A DNA stretch of 59,778 nucleotides from JAJPKK01 sp035311445 (GCA_035311445.1 DATGCX010000148.1:1-59778), one strand, 5' to 3'. Positions 28,371 to 37,916 are shown, counted from the first letter of the stretch. Translations and numbers: made by a program. Notes: generated by a model from the sequence alone, not told the origin.

Positions 28371-28886
28371 TCAGAACTCCTTCCCCATCTGTCCCATTGC
28401 GGGACGCATACTACGACTGTGAGGCGAAAAAAGCTGTCACCACGGCGCAACAGGCGACGGGATTTGATTTTGGGATCTCCCTTTAATTGCCGGAATTTAG
28501 CCGTGGCCCTACCATGCGTGCCCAAATTGTGTAGAGGGGGTGCAACTGCGATTATTCAACGTTTGATTTGTGCCGTTCTCCCGGATCCACGGCACGCTTG
28601 CATCCGCGGGCATTCGATGATAAGAACAAATGAAGAACACGGGTACATCTTTACGGGATTGCCTGTCCGGTGCGGGCAAAGCAATTGTGGGTAACATGCT
28701 TTGGCCGCAACGGCGGGCTCGCCTCCGGCCCGGCTTTGCCGCAGGGTGCGTTGAATACCGTGATGGCGATAAGCAGATATATACGGGAACGAGACATCGA
28801 AACGGTTCTACGTTTAGCCGATAAGCTTAAGTCACATTGGTAAAGCGTCAATTTGAGCAGCATTCCTGGCGCGATGGAGAACGGAC
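28371..28886. other. Intergenic region upstream of ssb
   Basis: There are 516 bases without a convincing gene. The stretch at 28420-28680 is less GC-rich than the surroundings. It holds the porin promoter at the left end and a putative SOS box at 28624-28638. ssb transcription must start somewhere in the last 300 bases. Confidence 0.5.
28624..28638 (+). promoter_or_regulatory. Putative alphaproteobacterial SOS box (GAAC-N7-GAAC)
   Basis: gaac-aaatgaa-gaac matches exactly the direct-repeat LexA site used in many alphaproteobacteria. It lies 249 bases upstream of ssb, a known SOS-linked gene in this group, in a region with no other feature. Confidence 0.5.
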
Positions 28887-29384
28887 ATGGGCGGCAGCGT
28901 CAACAAGGTCATCCTGATCGGCAATCTGGGCGCCGATCCTGAAATCCGTCGGACCCAGGACGGCCGGCCCATTGTCAACCTTAGGATGGCGACCACTGAC
29001 ACCTGGCGTGACAAGGTCACCGGCGAGCGCCGGGAGCGGACCGAGTGGCACCGCGTGGTGATCTTCAATGAGACGCTCGCCAAGGTGGCCGAGCAGTACT
29101 TGAAGAAGGGCTCGAAGATTTATGTCGAGGGCCAGTTGCAGACGCGGAAATGGCAGGATCAACAGGGCCAGGACCGATACTCCACTGAGGTGGTCCTGCA
29201 GGGCTTCAGTTCGCAGCTCACCATGCTCGATCGCGCGGGCGGCGGCGCAGGGGATTTCGGCTCAGATGACAGCGGCTCCAATTTCGGATCGTTCGGCGGC
29301 CGCAGCGCGCCGGCACGCCAGCCCGCCATGGCGGGAGCCGGCGCCGGATCGCGCGAGGACATGAACGACGAAATTCCGTTCTGA
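28887..29384 (+). CDS. ssb: Single-stranded DNA-binding protein
   Basis: A 165-residue protein with an OB fold (residues 3-110: GGSVNKVILIGNLGADPEIRRTQDGRPIVNLRMATT, WHRVVIFNETLAKVAEQYLKKGSKIYVEGQLQTRKW), a Gly/Ser-rich flexible linker and the acidic C-terminal tip MNDEIPF that recruits replication and repair partners. The length is normal. In many relatives ssb is adjacent to uvrA and upstream of gyrA; here two genes intervene on the uvrA side. Confidence 0.97.
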   Translation: MGGSVNKVILIGNLGADPEIRRTQDGRPIVNLRMATTDTWRDKVTGERRERTEWHRVVIFNETLAKVAEQYLKKGSKIYVEGQLQTRKWQDQQGQDRYSTEVVLQGFSSQLTMLDRAGGGAGDFGSDDSGSNFGSFGGRSAPARQPAMAGAGAGSREDMNDEIPF

Positions 29385-29396
29385 CCAGCGTCAAGT

Positions 29397-29990
29397 TCAC
29401 GAGGCCGGGCAGGCAGCGCCCAATTCGATCCAGCGGCGTGCATCGCGGATAAAGGTGTCGTAGTCGATCGATGGCGGCGTCCGGGCAGTGCCAGTTCGTG
29501 TAATACCGGGCGACCATGCCCAGCGCACCAGATTGGTGCCGAGATGGTCGAGCACGCCGGCTCCACTGCGGCCACCATTGCGTGTCGGGTCGAGCAGGTT
29601 CCGGCATAGCTCAGAATCCGATAGCCCCTCCCAACCCATGGAAAGCGGCGCAAGATGCCAATCCTCATCGGCGCCGGGGACGCCGCTTGCCGCCTGATTG
29701 GCGTGCTGGTGACAGGCCTGGCATCGTTGCGCCGCGACGCCGTGGCCGTCGGGCCCCCGGCGGACATTCAACTGGTGGCGATGCCTGTCGTTGCCCTGGC
29801 GCGGAAAATCAGTGACCGTATGGCAGTTCGCGCAGCGCGGATGCCGAAACACCGGGGCGACGCGCTCAAATGCAGCCACTGAATCCGTACGTGACGAGTC
29901 CTGTGCGGCAGCTGGCCGATCGGATGCTCCGAAGAAGACCTCGGCGGCAAGCAGCGTTGCAGCGAAGGTGCGAGTGCCGATCATGGGCAT
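29397..29990 (-). CDS. Exported di-haem c-type cytochrome of an Ior-type oxidoreductase
   Basis: A 197-residue protein (start MPMIGTRTF at 29990, with gaggg upstream). A signal peptide ends AAAQD. Two haem-binding motifs are visible, CANCH (53-57) and CQACH (90-94), plus a final conserved Cys region (LGAACPAS). It directly follows the 2Fe-2S subunit gene with a gap of one base between stop and start. In the isoquinoline-1-oxidoreductase-type family such a cytochrome takes electrons from the molybdenum subunit to the respiratory chain. Confidence 0.8.
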   Translation of the reverse strand: MPMIGTRTFAATLLAAEVFFGASDRPAAAQDSSRTDSVAAFERVAPVFRHPRCANCHTVTDFPRQGNDRHRHQLNVRRGPDGHGVAAQRCQACHQHANQAASGVPGADEDWHLAPLSMGWEGLSDSELCRNLLDPTRNGGRSGAGVLDHLGTNLVRWAWSPGITRTGTARTPPSIDYDTFIRDARRWIELGAACPAS

Positions 29991-29991
29991 G

Positions 29992-30438
29992 TCACCCTCG
30001 CGCGGCGACATGGATGGCTTTGCGGACGCGCGCATAGGTGCCACAGCGGCAGATATTGGTGATGGCGCGGTCGATGTCCTCGTCGGTCGGTAGCGGCTTT
30101 GCGGCGAGCAGCGCCGCCGCTGCCATGATCACGCCGGATTGACAGTAGCCGCATTGCGGCACCTGCTCGGCGATCCACGCCTTCTGCAGCGGATGCGAAC
30201 GGTTCTCCGAGAGCCCCTCGATGGTGGTGACGCGCTTGCCGGAAACCTCTGAGAGCGGCACCGAACAGGATCGCGTTGCTTCGCCGTCGATATGCACCGT
30301 ACAGGCTCCGCACAGCGCCGCGCCACAGCCGAATTTCGTTCCAGTGAGCCCGAGATGGTCGCGCAGCAGCCACAGCAACGGCGTGTCCGGATCGGCGTCG
30401 ACGTCCCGCGCGTAGCCATTGACGATGAGCCTGATCAT
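29992..30438 (-). CDS. iorA: 2Fe-2S subunit of isoquinoline 1-oxidoreductase-type enzyme
   Basis: A 148-residue small subunit of a xanthine-oxidase-family enzyme. A plant-ferredoxin-like N-terminal cluster site (KFGCGAALCGACTVH, then SC) is followed by the C-terminal four-helix cluster domain (CGYCQSG ... NICRCGTYARVRKAI). All eight cysteines are present. It carries electrons from the molybdopterin site to the cytochrome subunit. It follows the large subunit with a gap of nine bases. The partner large subunit is broken, so this subunit may have no function now. Confidence 0.92.
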   Translation of the reverse strand: MIRLIVNGYARDVDADPDTPLLWLLRDHLGLTGTKFGCGAALCGACTVHIDGEATRSCSVPLSEVSGKRVTTIEGLSENRSHPLQKAWIAEQVPQCGYCQSGVIMAAAALLAAKPLPTDEDIDRAITNICRCGTYARVRKAIHVAARG

Positions 30439-30447
30439 GATCGTCTC

Positions 30448-32452
30448 CTAATCCTGAGCGAATGAATAGCCGTGGCGCAACAGCGGCAATGTGCGCAACC
30501 GCTCGCCGGTGGCCGCAAAGAGAGCGTTCGCGAAGGCAGGCGGAATGCCAGTCGGCCCCACTTCGCCCAGTCCCCCGATCTTCTGTTCGCCGGGACTATC
30601 GCGGTTGCCTTCGAGGAGGTGCACCTCGTTGATCGCCGGCGCTTCCCACAGGTGCACCACGTCGTAGTCGCCGAAGTTTTCCTGGACCGTGCCGCCCTTG
30701 GCGAAGGTGATTTCGCTTTTCATCGCACTGGTCAGGCCCCATATGGCGCCGCCCTGCAGGTTTTCGGATCTTTCCGCCGCGAGATCGAGCACCTTTAGGG
30801 CGCGTGCGTCATGCTGCAGTAGTGCACGGCGATAGCCGTAGGGGTCTGCGCCCGCCGCATGGGCTAATTCGTCGATGAACGTTTCGAGCGCAAAGATGTT
30901 AGGCCCGAAACCGGTGGTGCGCAGCACCGACGTCGGAACCGCAAGCTCAGGTTTGTTGTAGTCAAGCCGGAAATTCGCGACGCCGTAGCGTGTCTCCTCC
31001 AGCCCTTCGGTGCAGCGCGGATCGACGTTCGCGGGTAGCGGAGCTGGCGACACCAGGGCAAGTTGGGTTGCGGAAACAAGGCGTGCGGCGATCGCGGTGG
31101 GCATGCCCTGTGCATCGAGCGCCGCGGCGATCCGCGTCAGCGTTGCCGGCCGATAGAAATCATGGGTCATGTCCTGTTCGCGGGTCCACACCACCTTGAC
31201 AGGGCGTTGGACCGCCTTGGACAGCACGACCGCCTGCGCCACGAAATCGGCAAGCAGCCGCCGGCCGAAACCGCCCCCCGAATAGGTCCAGTGGACATGA
31301 ATTTTTTCCGGCGGCAGTTGGGTGACCGCGGCCCGCTACGATGCGGGTCAACTCAGGTCCCTGGGTCGGCGCCCAGATTTCGCAACCGTCCGATGTGACC
31401 GATGCGGTGCAGTTCATCGGCTCCATGGTGGCGTGAGCCTGGAACGGTGACCAGTATTCGGCTTCGAATTTCCGGGTGGCCGCCGCTATGGCGCCTTCGG
31501 TATCACCTTTGTTCGAGATTGTGCCCCAGGACGCTCCATCGAGAGCGGCGCGGTATTGTGCTTCGACGCTCGCCGAATCGACAGCGGCGTGCGGTCCGGG
31601 TGCGAACGTCACGTCGAGGGCGTCCGCAGCCGTTTTTGCTTGCCAGAAATGGTCCGCCACTACGGCTACGCCGTTCGGGATCGCGAATGTGCCGAGCACG
31701 CCAGCCCGCTTTGCGATCGAACCCGCATCGAACCGCAGCACCGATCCGCCGAATGAGGGCGTCTGGCGGACCGCGGCATAGACCATGCCGGGAAGCTTGA
31801 AATCCAGTCCGAACACCGCTGAGCCGTCGGTCTTGCCAGGAATGTCCCGACGCGGCAGGGTGCGGCCGATGAGCGTCAGTTCGGCGTCCGGTCGCAAATT
31901 GGGCTTTTCCGGCACCGGCAATTTGGCGGCATCGGCCGCGAGAGCCCCGAAAGAAAGCGACCGTCCGCTCGGGCGATGGACCACCTTGCCGGAAGCGGTC
32001 GTGCAATCCGCAGCCCGTGCGCCGGGCCAGCGCCGCACAGCCGCCTCAATCAGCATCTCCCGGGCGGCCGCTCCGGTTTGGTGCATCAGGGCGGAGAAAC
32101 TTGCGATGCTCTCGCTGTTGCCGGTGAACATGAAGTGAATGCGCGGATTCTGATACGGGCTGATGTCCACCTGCTCAACCGGCGCATTCTCCACAATGAT
32201 GCGCGACCAGTCGGCACCAAGTTCGTCGGCCAGGATTGCCGGCAACGTGGTCGAGATGCCCTGTCCGATCTCGGCCTGGGACAGGATCAGGCTTACCTGG
32301 TCATCGGGCGTAATGCGTACCCAGGCGGTGAGCATTGCGGCTGGATTGGCCGCCGCCTTGGCTCGAGGGATGAATGAGCCGGCCTGCAGTCCGATCACCA
32401 GCGCGCCCGCGCCTCGCAGCAGATCGCGGCGGTCGATCTCAGCCAATGACAT
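30448..32452 (-). pseudogene. iorB: Molybdopterin large subunit of isoquinoline 1-oxidoreductase type, frameshifted
   Basis: The N-terminal part (from MSLAEIDRRDLLRG, with a Tat-like RRDLLRGAGALVIGL signal) reads in frame to EIWAPTQGPELTRIVA, then shifts. Removing one base in the CCC run at 31332-31334 restores AAVTQLPPEKIHVHWTYSGG and the remaining protein to the end (GYSFAQD). The repaired protein is about 667 residues, shorter than typical IorB (over 700). Between KVLDLAAER and ENLQGGAIWGLT the usual segment with the HGRGIA.. and VDCG.V.NP blocks is missing, about 50-60 residues. A frameshift plus a deletion of cofactor-binding sequence argues for a real pseudogene rather than a sequencing error. 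Confidence 0.85.
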
Positions 32453-32967
32453 GTGGTACCTCCGGGTTCAATTCCGCAGCGGCTGGCGTCTTGGGGCTTC
32501 GCTTGTGGGGCTGGCGAGTATAGGACGGATGACGAAGCTGACTACCTGCCCATTTGGAGAGGTCCACCGTTCATATGCGCCGCAGATGTGTGCGCGACCG
32601 CGTAATGCGCGTCCATGACAACAGTTTGCTGACGCCATACTGCAATACAGGCAGCGTTGCGTCATTTGCCGTTCTGGCTGGCTGTCTGATTTGCGCGGCG
32701 CTCAAGTCCAAGCTATTGATGTTTTTAACTCAAATTCGCATTTCCGGGAGCCGCTCAGGGTGGAATTCGCGCCCCGGACACGCTATCTACAGTGTGTCTC
32801 GATGAGTTTGATTCATCTTCGCCGTCACCCGCGGGCTTGACCCGCGGGTCCATCTTCGCAGGAGGCTGGATTGCCGGGTCAAGCCCGGCAATGACCTTGG
32901 ATGAATATCAGCGGGACGCGCTCTAAAGCCCGACAGACACTCAAGAGATTCAGGCGGTTGCAGACCC
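32453..32967. other. Intergenic region upstream of gyrA
   Basis: There are 515 bases between the divergent iorB pseudogene and gyrA. It contains a paired palindrome (32823-32896) and no supported gene. The AT-richer part at 32630-32740 could hold the gyrA promoter. Confidence 0.5.
32823..32896. repeat. Paired short palindromes upstream of gyrA
   Basis: gtcacccgcgggcttgacc / ccgcgggtcc and gccgggtcaagcccggcaatgacc are two hairpins in the paired arrangement, about 70 bases before the gyrA start. Confidence 0.75.
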
Positions 32968-35718
32968 TTGTCCGATTCCAATAATCAATCCGGCGAGCCC
33001 GGTCCTGGGCCGTCCGATGTCCGACCGGTTTCCATTACCGATGAAATGAAGCGCTCCTATCTCGATTACGCCATGAGCGTGATCGTGGCCCGGGCGCTGC
33101 CGGATGCGCGCGACGGCCTCAAGCCCGTTCACCGTCGGATCCTCTATTCGATGCACGAGAACGGCTACAACTGGAACAAACCGTATCGCAAGTCCGCCCG
33201 CGTGGTCGGCGATGTCATCGGTAAATATCATCCCCACGGCGACCAGGCGGTCTATGATGCGCTGGTGCGCATGGCGCAGGATTTCTCCATGCGCCTGCCG
33301 CTGATCGACGGCCAGGGCAATTTCGGTTCGGTGGACGGCGACCCGCCGGCGGCGATGCGCTATACCGAGGTGCGGCTGCAAAAGGTCGCCGAGGCGCTGG
33401 TCGAGGACCTCGACAAGGACACCGTCGATTTCGTCGCCAACTATGACAATTCCGAGCGCGAGCCGGTGGTGCTGCCGGCGCGCTTCCCGAACCTTCTGGT
33501 CAACGGCTCCGGCGGGATTGCGGTCGGCATGGCGACCAACATCCCACCCCACAATCTGGGCGAAGTCATTGACGGCGCCGTAGCGCTGATCGACGATCCG
33601 GCGCTGTCCATTGACGACCTCATCAAGATCATTCCGGGTCCGGATTTTCCGACCGGCGGCGTCATCCTGGGCCGCGCCGGCATCCGTGCCGCCTATCATC
33701 TCGGCCGCGGCTCCATCATCATGCGCGGCAGGCACCGCATCGAAACGATCCGTCGCGAGCGCGAAGCCATCATTATCACCGAGATCCCTTACCAGGTGAA
33801 CAAGGCCAACATGGTAGAGCGGATCGCCGAGCTGGTGCGCGAAAAGAAGATCGACGGCATAGCCGACCTGCGCGACGAGTCGGACCGCGACGGCTACCGG
33901 GTTGTCATCGAGTTGCGCCGCGACGCCGAGCCGGACGTGGTGCTCAACCAACTCTACCGCTTTACACCCCTGCAATCTTCGTTCCCTGCCAACATGGTGG
34001 CGCTCGACGGTGGCCGTCCGCTGGTGATGACGCTCAAGGACCTGTTGACCTGCTTCACTGCCTTCCGCGAGGAAGTGGTTTCGCGGCGCACCAAGTTCCT
34101 GCTCAACAAGGCGCGCGATCGCGCCCATGTCCTGGTCGGCCTCGCCATTGCGGTCGCCAACATCGACGAGGTGATCCACCTGATTCGCACCTCGCCGGAT
34201 CCGAATACGGCCCGCGAAGCCCTGATGGCGCGCGAATGGCCGGCCGCCGCAGTGGCCCCGCTGATCGCGCTGATCGATGATCCGCGCCATCGGGTAACGA
34301 CGGCCGGTACCGCGCGGCTGTCGGAGGAGCAGGCCCGCGCCATCCTCGATCTGCGCCTGCAGCGGCTCACCGCGCTCGGCCGCGACGAGATCAAGGACGA
34401 GCTCGACAAGCTCGCCGCCGAAATCGCCGACTATCTCGACATCCTGCGCTCCCGCGCGCGCATCCAGGCGATCGTCAAAGCCGAAATGATCGCCGTGAAA
34501 GACGAGTTCGCTACCCCACGCCGCACCCAGATCGTCGATCAGGAAGGCGAGATGGAGGATGAAGACCTGATCCAGCGCGAGGACATGGTCGTTACCGTCT
34601 CCCATCTCGGCTACGTCAAGCGCGTCCCGCTGTCGACCTACCGGGCGCAGCGCCGCGGCGGCAAGGGCCGCGCCGGCATGCAGACCCGGGAGGAGGATTT
34701 CGTCGCCCGGCTGTTCGTCGCCAACACCCACACGCCGGTGCTGTTCTTCTCCTCGCGCGGCCAGGTCTACAAGGAGAAGGTGTGGCGGCTGCCGCTGGCT
34801 GCTCCGCAGGCGCGCGGCAAGGCACTGATCAACATCCTGCCGCTGGCACAGGATGAACGCATTACCACCATCATGCCGCTGCCGGAGGACGAATCGAGCT
34901 GGGCCGATCTCGACGTCATGTTCGCGACCACCAAAGGCACGGTACGGCGCAACAAGCTCTCCGATTTCGTCGACGTGCGCCGCTCCGGCATGATCGCCAT
35001 GAAGCTCGATGAAGGCGAGGCGATCGTCGATGTGCAGATCTGCACCGATAAGGACAACGTGCTGCTCACCACCGCAATCGGCCAGTGCATCCGCTTTCCG
35101 GTCGACGATGTGCGGGTGTTCACCGGCCGTACTTCGATGGGTGTGCGCGGCATTGCGCTCGACAACGGCGACAAGGTGATCTCGCTCTCCATTCTGCGCC
35201 ATGTCGACGCCACCAGCGACGAACGCGTCGCGTATTTGAAACGCGCCAATGCGGTGCGCCGCGGCCTGGACGAGACGCCCGAGGAGGCGGTCGACGCCGA
35301 GCCCGATCCTGAGGAGGCAGCCGGCGCTATCGAACTCGGCGAGCAACGCTATGTGGAGCTTTCGGCGGCGGAGCAGTTCGTGCTCACCGTTTCGGAGCGG
35401 GGCTACGGCAAGCGCACATCGTCATTTGAATACCGCACTACAGGCCGCGGCGGCAAAGGCATCGTCGCCATGGACAACCGCGAACGCGACGGCACCCTGC
35501 GCTCCAAGATCGGCCGCCTGGTGGCTTCGTTCCCGGTCGAGGAATCCGACCAGCTCATGCTGGTCACCGACGGCGGCCAGCTGATCCGCTGTGGCGTCGC
35601 CGAGATCAGCATCAAGGGCCGCAAGACCAGGGGCGTGATCATCTTCAACACCGCCGACGGCGAGCGTGTGGTCGCGGTGGACCGGCTGAGCGAGGAGGGG
35701 GAGGCGAGCGGGGAGTGA
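32968..35718 (+). CDS. gyrA: DNA gyrase subunit A
   Basis: A 916-residue type II topoisomerase subunit that cuts and rejoins DNA to introduce negative supercoils. It begins with a TTG codon (MSDSNNQSGEPGPG...), which fits relatives. The breakage-reunion domain contains RPVSITDEMKRSYLDYAMSVIVARALPDARDG and catalytic Tyr132 (AAMRYTEVRL). The C-terminal beta-pinwheel has the GyrA box QRRGGKGR and a second degenerate copy TTGRGGKG. In the quinolone region the sequence is HPHGDQAVYD: the residue equivalent to E. coli Ser83 is Gln93, while Asp87 is kept (Asp97). An acidic insertion (ETPEEAVDAEPDPEEA) lies between propeller blades. Confidence 0.97.
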   Translation: MSDSNNQSGEPGPGPSDVRPVSITDEMKRSYLDYAMSVIVARALPDARDGLKPVHRRILYSMHENGYNWNKPYRKSARVVGDVIGKYHPHGDQAVYDALVRMAQDFSMRLPLIDGQGNFGSVDGDPPAAMRYTEVRLQKVAEALVEDLDKDTVDFVANYDNSEREPVVLPARFPNLLVNGSGGIAVGMATNIPPHNLGEVIDGAVALIDDPALSIDDLIKIIPGPDFPTGGVILGRAGIRAAYHLGRGSIIMRGRHRIETIRREREAIIITEIPYQVNKANMVERIAELVREKKIDGIADLRDESDRDGYRVVIELRRDAEPDVVLNQLYRFTPLQSSFPANMVALDGGRPLVMTLKDLLTCFTAFREEVVSRRTKFLLNKARDRAHVLVGLAIAVANIDEVIHLIRTSPDPNTAREALMAREWPAAAVAPLIALIDDPRHRVTTAGTARLSEEQARAILDLRLQRLTALGRDEIKDELDKLAAEIADYLDILRSRARIQAIVKAEMIAVKDEFATPRRTQIVDQEGEMEDEDLIQREDMVVTVSHLGYVKRVPLSTYRAQRRGGKGRAGMQTREEDFVARLFVANTHTPVLFFSSRGQVYKEKVWRLPLAAPQARGKALINILPLAQDERITTIMPLPEDESSWADLDVMFATTKGTVRRNKLSDFVDVRRSGMIAMKLDEGEAIVDVQICTDKDNVLLTTAIGQCIRFPVDDVRVFTGRTSMGVRGIALDNGDKVISLSILRHVDATSDERVAYLKRANAVRRGLDETPEEAVDAEPDPEEAAGAIELGEQRYVELSAAEQFVLTVSERGYGKRTSSFEYRTTGRGGKGIVAMDNRERDGTLRSKIGRLVASFPVEESDQLMLVTDGGQLIRCGVAEISIKGRKTRGVIIFNTADGERVVAVDRLSEEGEASGE

Positions 35719-36009
35719 GTTAACCTAAATTCGTGAGTTGGAAGCACGCACCTTGCGCGGAAAGTGCTGATAAATCGATAAAACTTCGAAAATCAGCCTG
35801 CTGCGGAGCAGTTACAATTGGGTGCTCTCAAGCATTCTATCTCTCGTGGGCGAAGGGCTTCGCGAAAATCAGCGACGCCAACTTCCGGATCTAGGGTTAA
35901 TCCCTCCAGTCACCCTCCCCGAAGACGGGGAGGGATTCCCTCACAGACCCATCGTCGCGAGGCACTCGTACCCCTCACCACTGCGCCCATACCCTCTTTG
36001 CCCGCGGCT
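35719..36009. other. Convergent gyrA/trpD intergenic region
   Basis: There are 291 bases holding a short palindromic element G (caccctccccgaagacggggaggg, about 35911-35937) and no gene. trpC, which normally follows trpD in relatives, is not here. Confidence 0.6.
35911..35937. repeat. Short palindromic element G (35.9 kb)
   Basis: A single-hairpin member of the same family: ccctccccg-aaga-cggggaggg, downstream of both converging genes. It may serve as a terminator. Confidence 0.65.
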
Positions 36010-37023
36010 TCACCCATTCGACACGGCAATCAGCCTCCCGAGGCTTCCCTCGGCTTCGCCGGAATCGATCGTATGCTGGGCAAGCTTCATGCCCTCGGCG
36101 AGCGTCTTCGCCTTGGCAGCCACCACCAGGGCGGCGGCGGCGTTGAACACAGCGACATCCCGATAGGGGCTCTTGCGGCCTTCGAGCACCGCCTTGAGGG
36201 CGGCCGCATTGGTCTCGGGATTGCCGCCGCGCAGCGCTTCCGGCTTGACGCGCGCGATGCCCAGATTCTCCGGCACGATCTCGAAGGTCCTCACGGTGCC
36301 GTTTTCGAGCGCCGCCACCGCGGTCGGTCCCGCGGTCGTGATCTCGTCGAGGCCGTCGGAGCCGTGCACAACATAAGCGCGCTCGGAGCCGAGATTTTTC
36401 AGCACATGGGCCAGCGGCTCGACCCATTGGCGCGAAAACACGCCGACCATCTGGCGCGTCACGCGCGCCGGGTTCGACAATGGTCCCAGCAGATTGAAAA
36501 TAGTCCGCGTGCCAAGCTCGACCCGGGTCGGGCCGACATGCTTCATGGCCGGATGATGCGCCGGCGCGAACATGAATCCGATCCCCGCCGTCTTGATGCA
36601 GGCGGTGATCGTTTCCGGCGGAATATCGATCTTGACACCGAGCGCCGTCAGCACGTCCGCCGAACCGGACTGCGACGACAGAGCGCGATTGCCGTGTTTT
36701 GCCACCGGCACGCCGGCGCCCGCAACGATGAAAGCCGCACATGTGGAGATGTTGAACGAGCCCGATGCGTCGCCGCCGGTGCCGACCACGTCTATCGCGT
36801 TGTCGGGGGCGTCAACGGTCAGCATCTTGGCCCGCATGGCGGTGACGGCGCCGGTGATCTCGTCGACGGTCTCGCCGCGCACCCGCAGTGCCATCAGCAG
36901 CGCGCCGATCTGCGACGGCGTCACCTCGCCCGACATCATGCTGTCGAACGCCTCATAGGCCATCTCGCGCGACAGGGTTGCGCCGGAGGCCACTTGCCCG
37001 ATCAGCGCCTTGATATCCACCAT
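36010..37023 (-). CDS. trpD: Anthranilate phosphoribosyltransferase
   Basis: A 337-residue enzyme transferring phosphoribose from PRPP to anthranilate, step two of tryptophan synthesis. Motifs visible: GTGGDASGSFNISTCAAFIVAGAGVPVAKHGNR (PRPP loop), the helical domain, and GSDGLDEITTAGPT. The ATG at 37023 (MVDIKALIGQ) is the family start. It follows trpG on the same strand, but with a 267-base gap holding a palindromic element. No trpC follows. Confidence 0.96.
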   Translation of the reverse strand: MVDIKALIGQVASGATLSREMAYEAFDSMMSGEVTPSQIGALLMALRVRGETVDEITGAVTAMRAKMLTVDAPDNAIDVVGTGGDASGSFNISTCAAFIVAGAGVPVAKHGNRALSSQSGSADVLTALGVKIDIPPETITACIKTAGIGFMFAPAHHPAMKHVGPTRVELGTRTIFNLLGPLSNPARVTRQMVGVFSRQWVEPLAHVLKNLGSERAYVVHGSDGLDEITTAGPTAVAALENGTVRTFEIVPENLGIARVKPEALRGGNPETNAAALKAVLEGRKSPYRDVAVFNAAAALVVAAKAKTLAEGMKLAQHTIDSGEAEGSLGRLIAVSNG

Positions 37024-37122
37024 ATGCCCAGCCCGTTTGATTTTACTCGTTGGGAAACTCTGCAACTTTTCGGCGCTGCGCGCCAGACCACGTGCCGGCG
37101 AATTTGACGCGCAGCTTCTTTT

Positions 37123-37260
37123 ACCTCTCCCCGCTTGCGGGGAGGTCGGAATGAGCGCGTTCCTGCGCGCTCATTCCGGGTGAGGGGGCCTCTCCACCGG
37201 CTCAGATTCGCAGAAAGACCCCTCACCCCTGAGCAAGCGGGGAGGGAGGGGAGGGAGAAG
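37123..37260. repeat. Large palindromic element H, between trpG and trpD
   Basis: ctctccccgcttgcggggag on the left, an internal perfect palindrome ggaatgagcgcg / cgcgctcattcc, then gtgagggggcctctccacc and a right end agcaagcggggagggag. It splits the trpG-trpD transcript and could attenuate or process it. Confidence 0.85.
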
Positions 37261-37290
37261 TCGATGCGCAGAGACGCCACAATACCGGCG

Positions 37291-37914
37291 CTAAGCCCGC
37301 GCTAGCGCAATCGGTGCTGCGCGCCGCCCTGTCGCAATGTTCCAGTCCGCCGCGATATCGAGGAAATTCTTCAGGATGAGATAGCCCTGCTCGGACGCGA
37401 TGCTTTCGGGATGGAATTGCACGCCGTGAACCGGAAGCGTGCGATGGGCGAGGCCCATGACGAGTCGGCCATCGGTCTCGGCAGTCACCGCGAGTTCATT
37501 CGGCATGGTGTCGTGGTCGACGACGAGCGAGTGGTAGCGCGTCGCCCGGAACGGCCCGTTGATACCGCGGAACACGCCCTCGCCACGGTGCCTCATCTCG
37601 GAGAGCTTGCCATGTACCGGCGCAGGCGCCCGCACCACGTGGCCGCCGAACACCTGGCCGATCGCCTGATGGCCGAGGCAGACCCCGAACACTGGAATGG
37701 TAGGCGAAGCCTCGGCGATCAATTCCAGGCAAATCCCGGCTTCGTTGGGAGTACACGGGCCCGGCGACAGCACGATGGCATCGGGGCTGGTGGCAATCAC
37801 CTCGGAAGCGGCGATCTTGTTGTTACGGTGCACTATGACACGGGCGCCCAGCTTGCCGAGATAGTGGACGAGGTTGAACGTGAAGCTGTCGTAATTGTCG
37901 ATGAGGACGATCAT
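37291..37914 (-). CDS. trpG: Anthranilate synthase glutamine amidotransferase subunit
   Basis: A 207-residue class I amidotransferase that supplies ammonia to TrpE. The catalytic triad is visible: the Cys in GVCLGHQAIG, and the His and Glu in VQFHPESIASEQG. The N-terminus MIVLIDNYDSFTFNLVHYL is standard. Its ATG is two bases after the stop codon of the toxin gene upstream, so it is probably translated from the same message as the inserted toxin-antitoxin pair and trpE. Confidence 0.97.
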   Translation of the reverse strand: MIVLIDNYDSFTFNLVHYLGKLGARVIVHRNNKIAASEVIATSPDAIVLSPGPCTPNEAGICLELIAEASPTIPVFGVCLGHQAIGQVFGGHVVRAPAPVHGKLSEMRHRGEGVFRGINGPFRATRYHSLVVDHDTMPNELAVTAETDGRLVMGLAHRTLPVHGVQFHPESIASEQGYLILKNFLDIAADWNIATGRRAAPIALARA

Positions 37915-37916
37915 GC

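Noticed and set aside
31160..31340. Programmed frameshift in iorB
   Set aside because: There is no slippery heptamer or downstream structure of the known type, and the protein also lacks a conserved segment.
32554..32805. Small gene upstream of gyrA
   Set aside because: No ribosome site, no family pattern, and it lies in a probable promoter region.
32950..35346. A 798-codon minus-strand open frame opposite gyrA
   Set aside because: It mirrors gyrA codons and has no ribosome site or recognisable domain.
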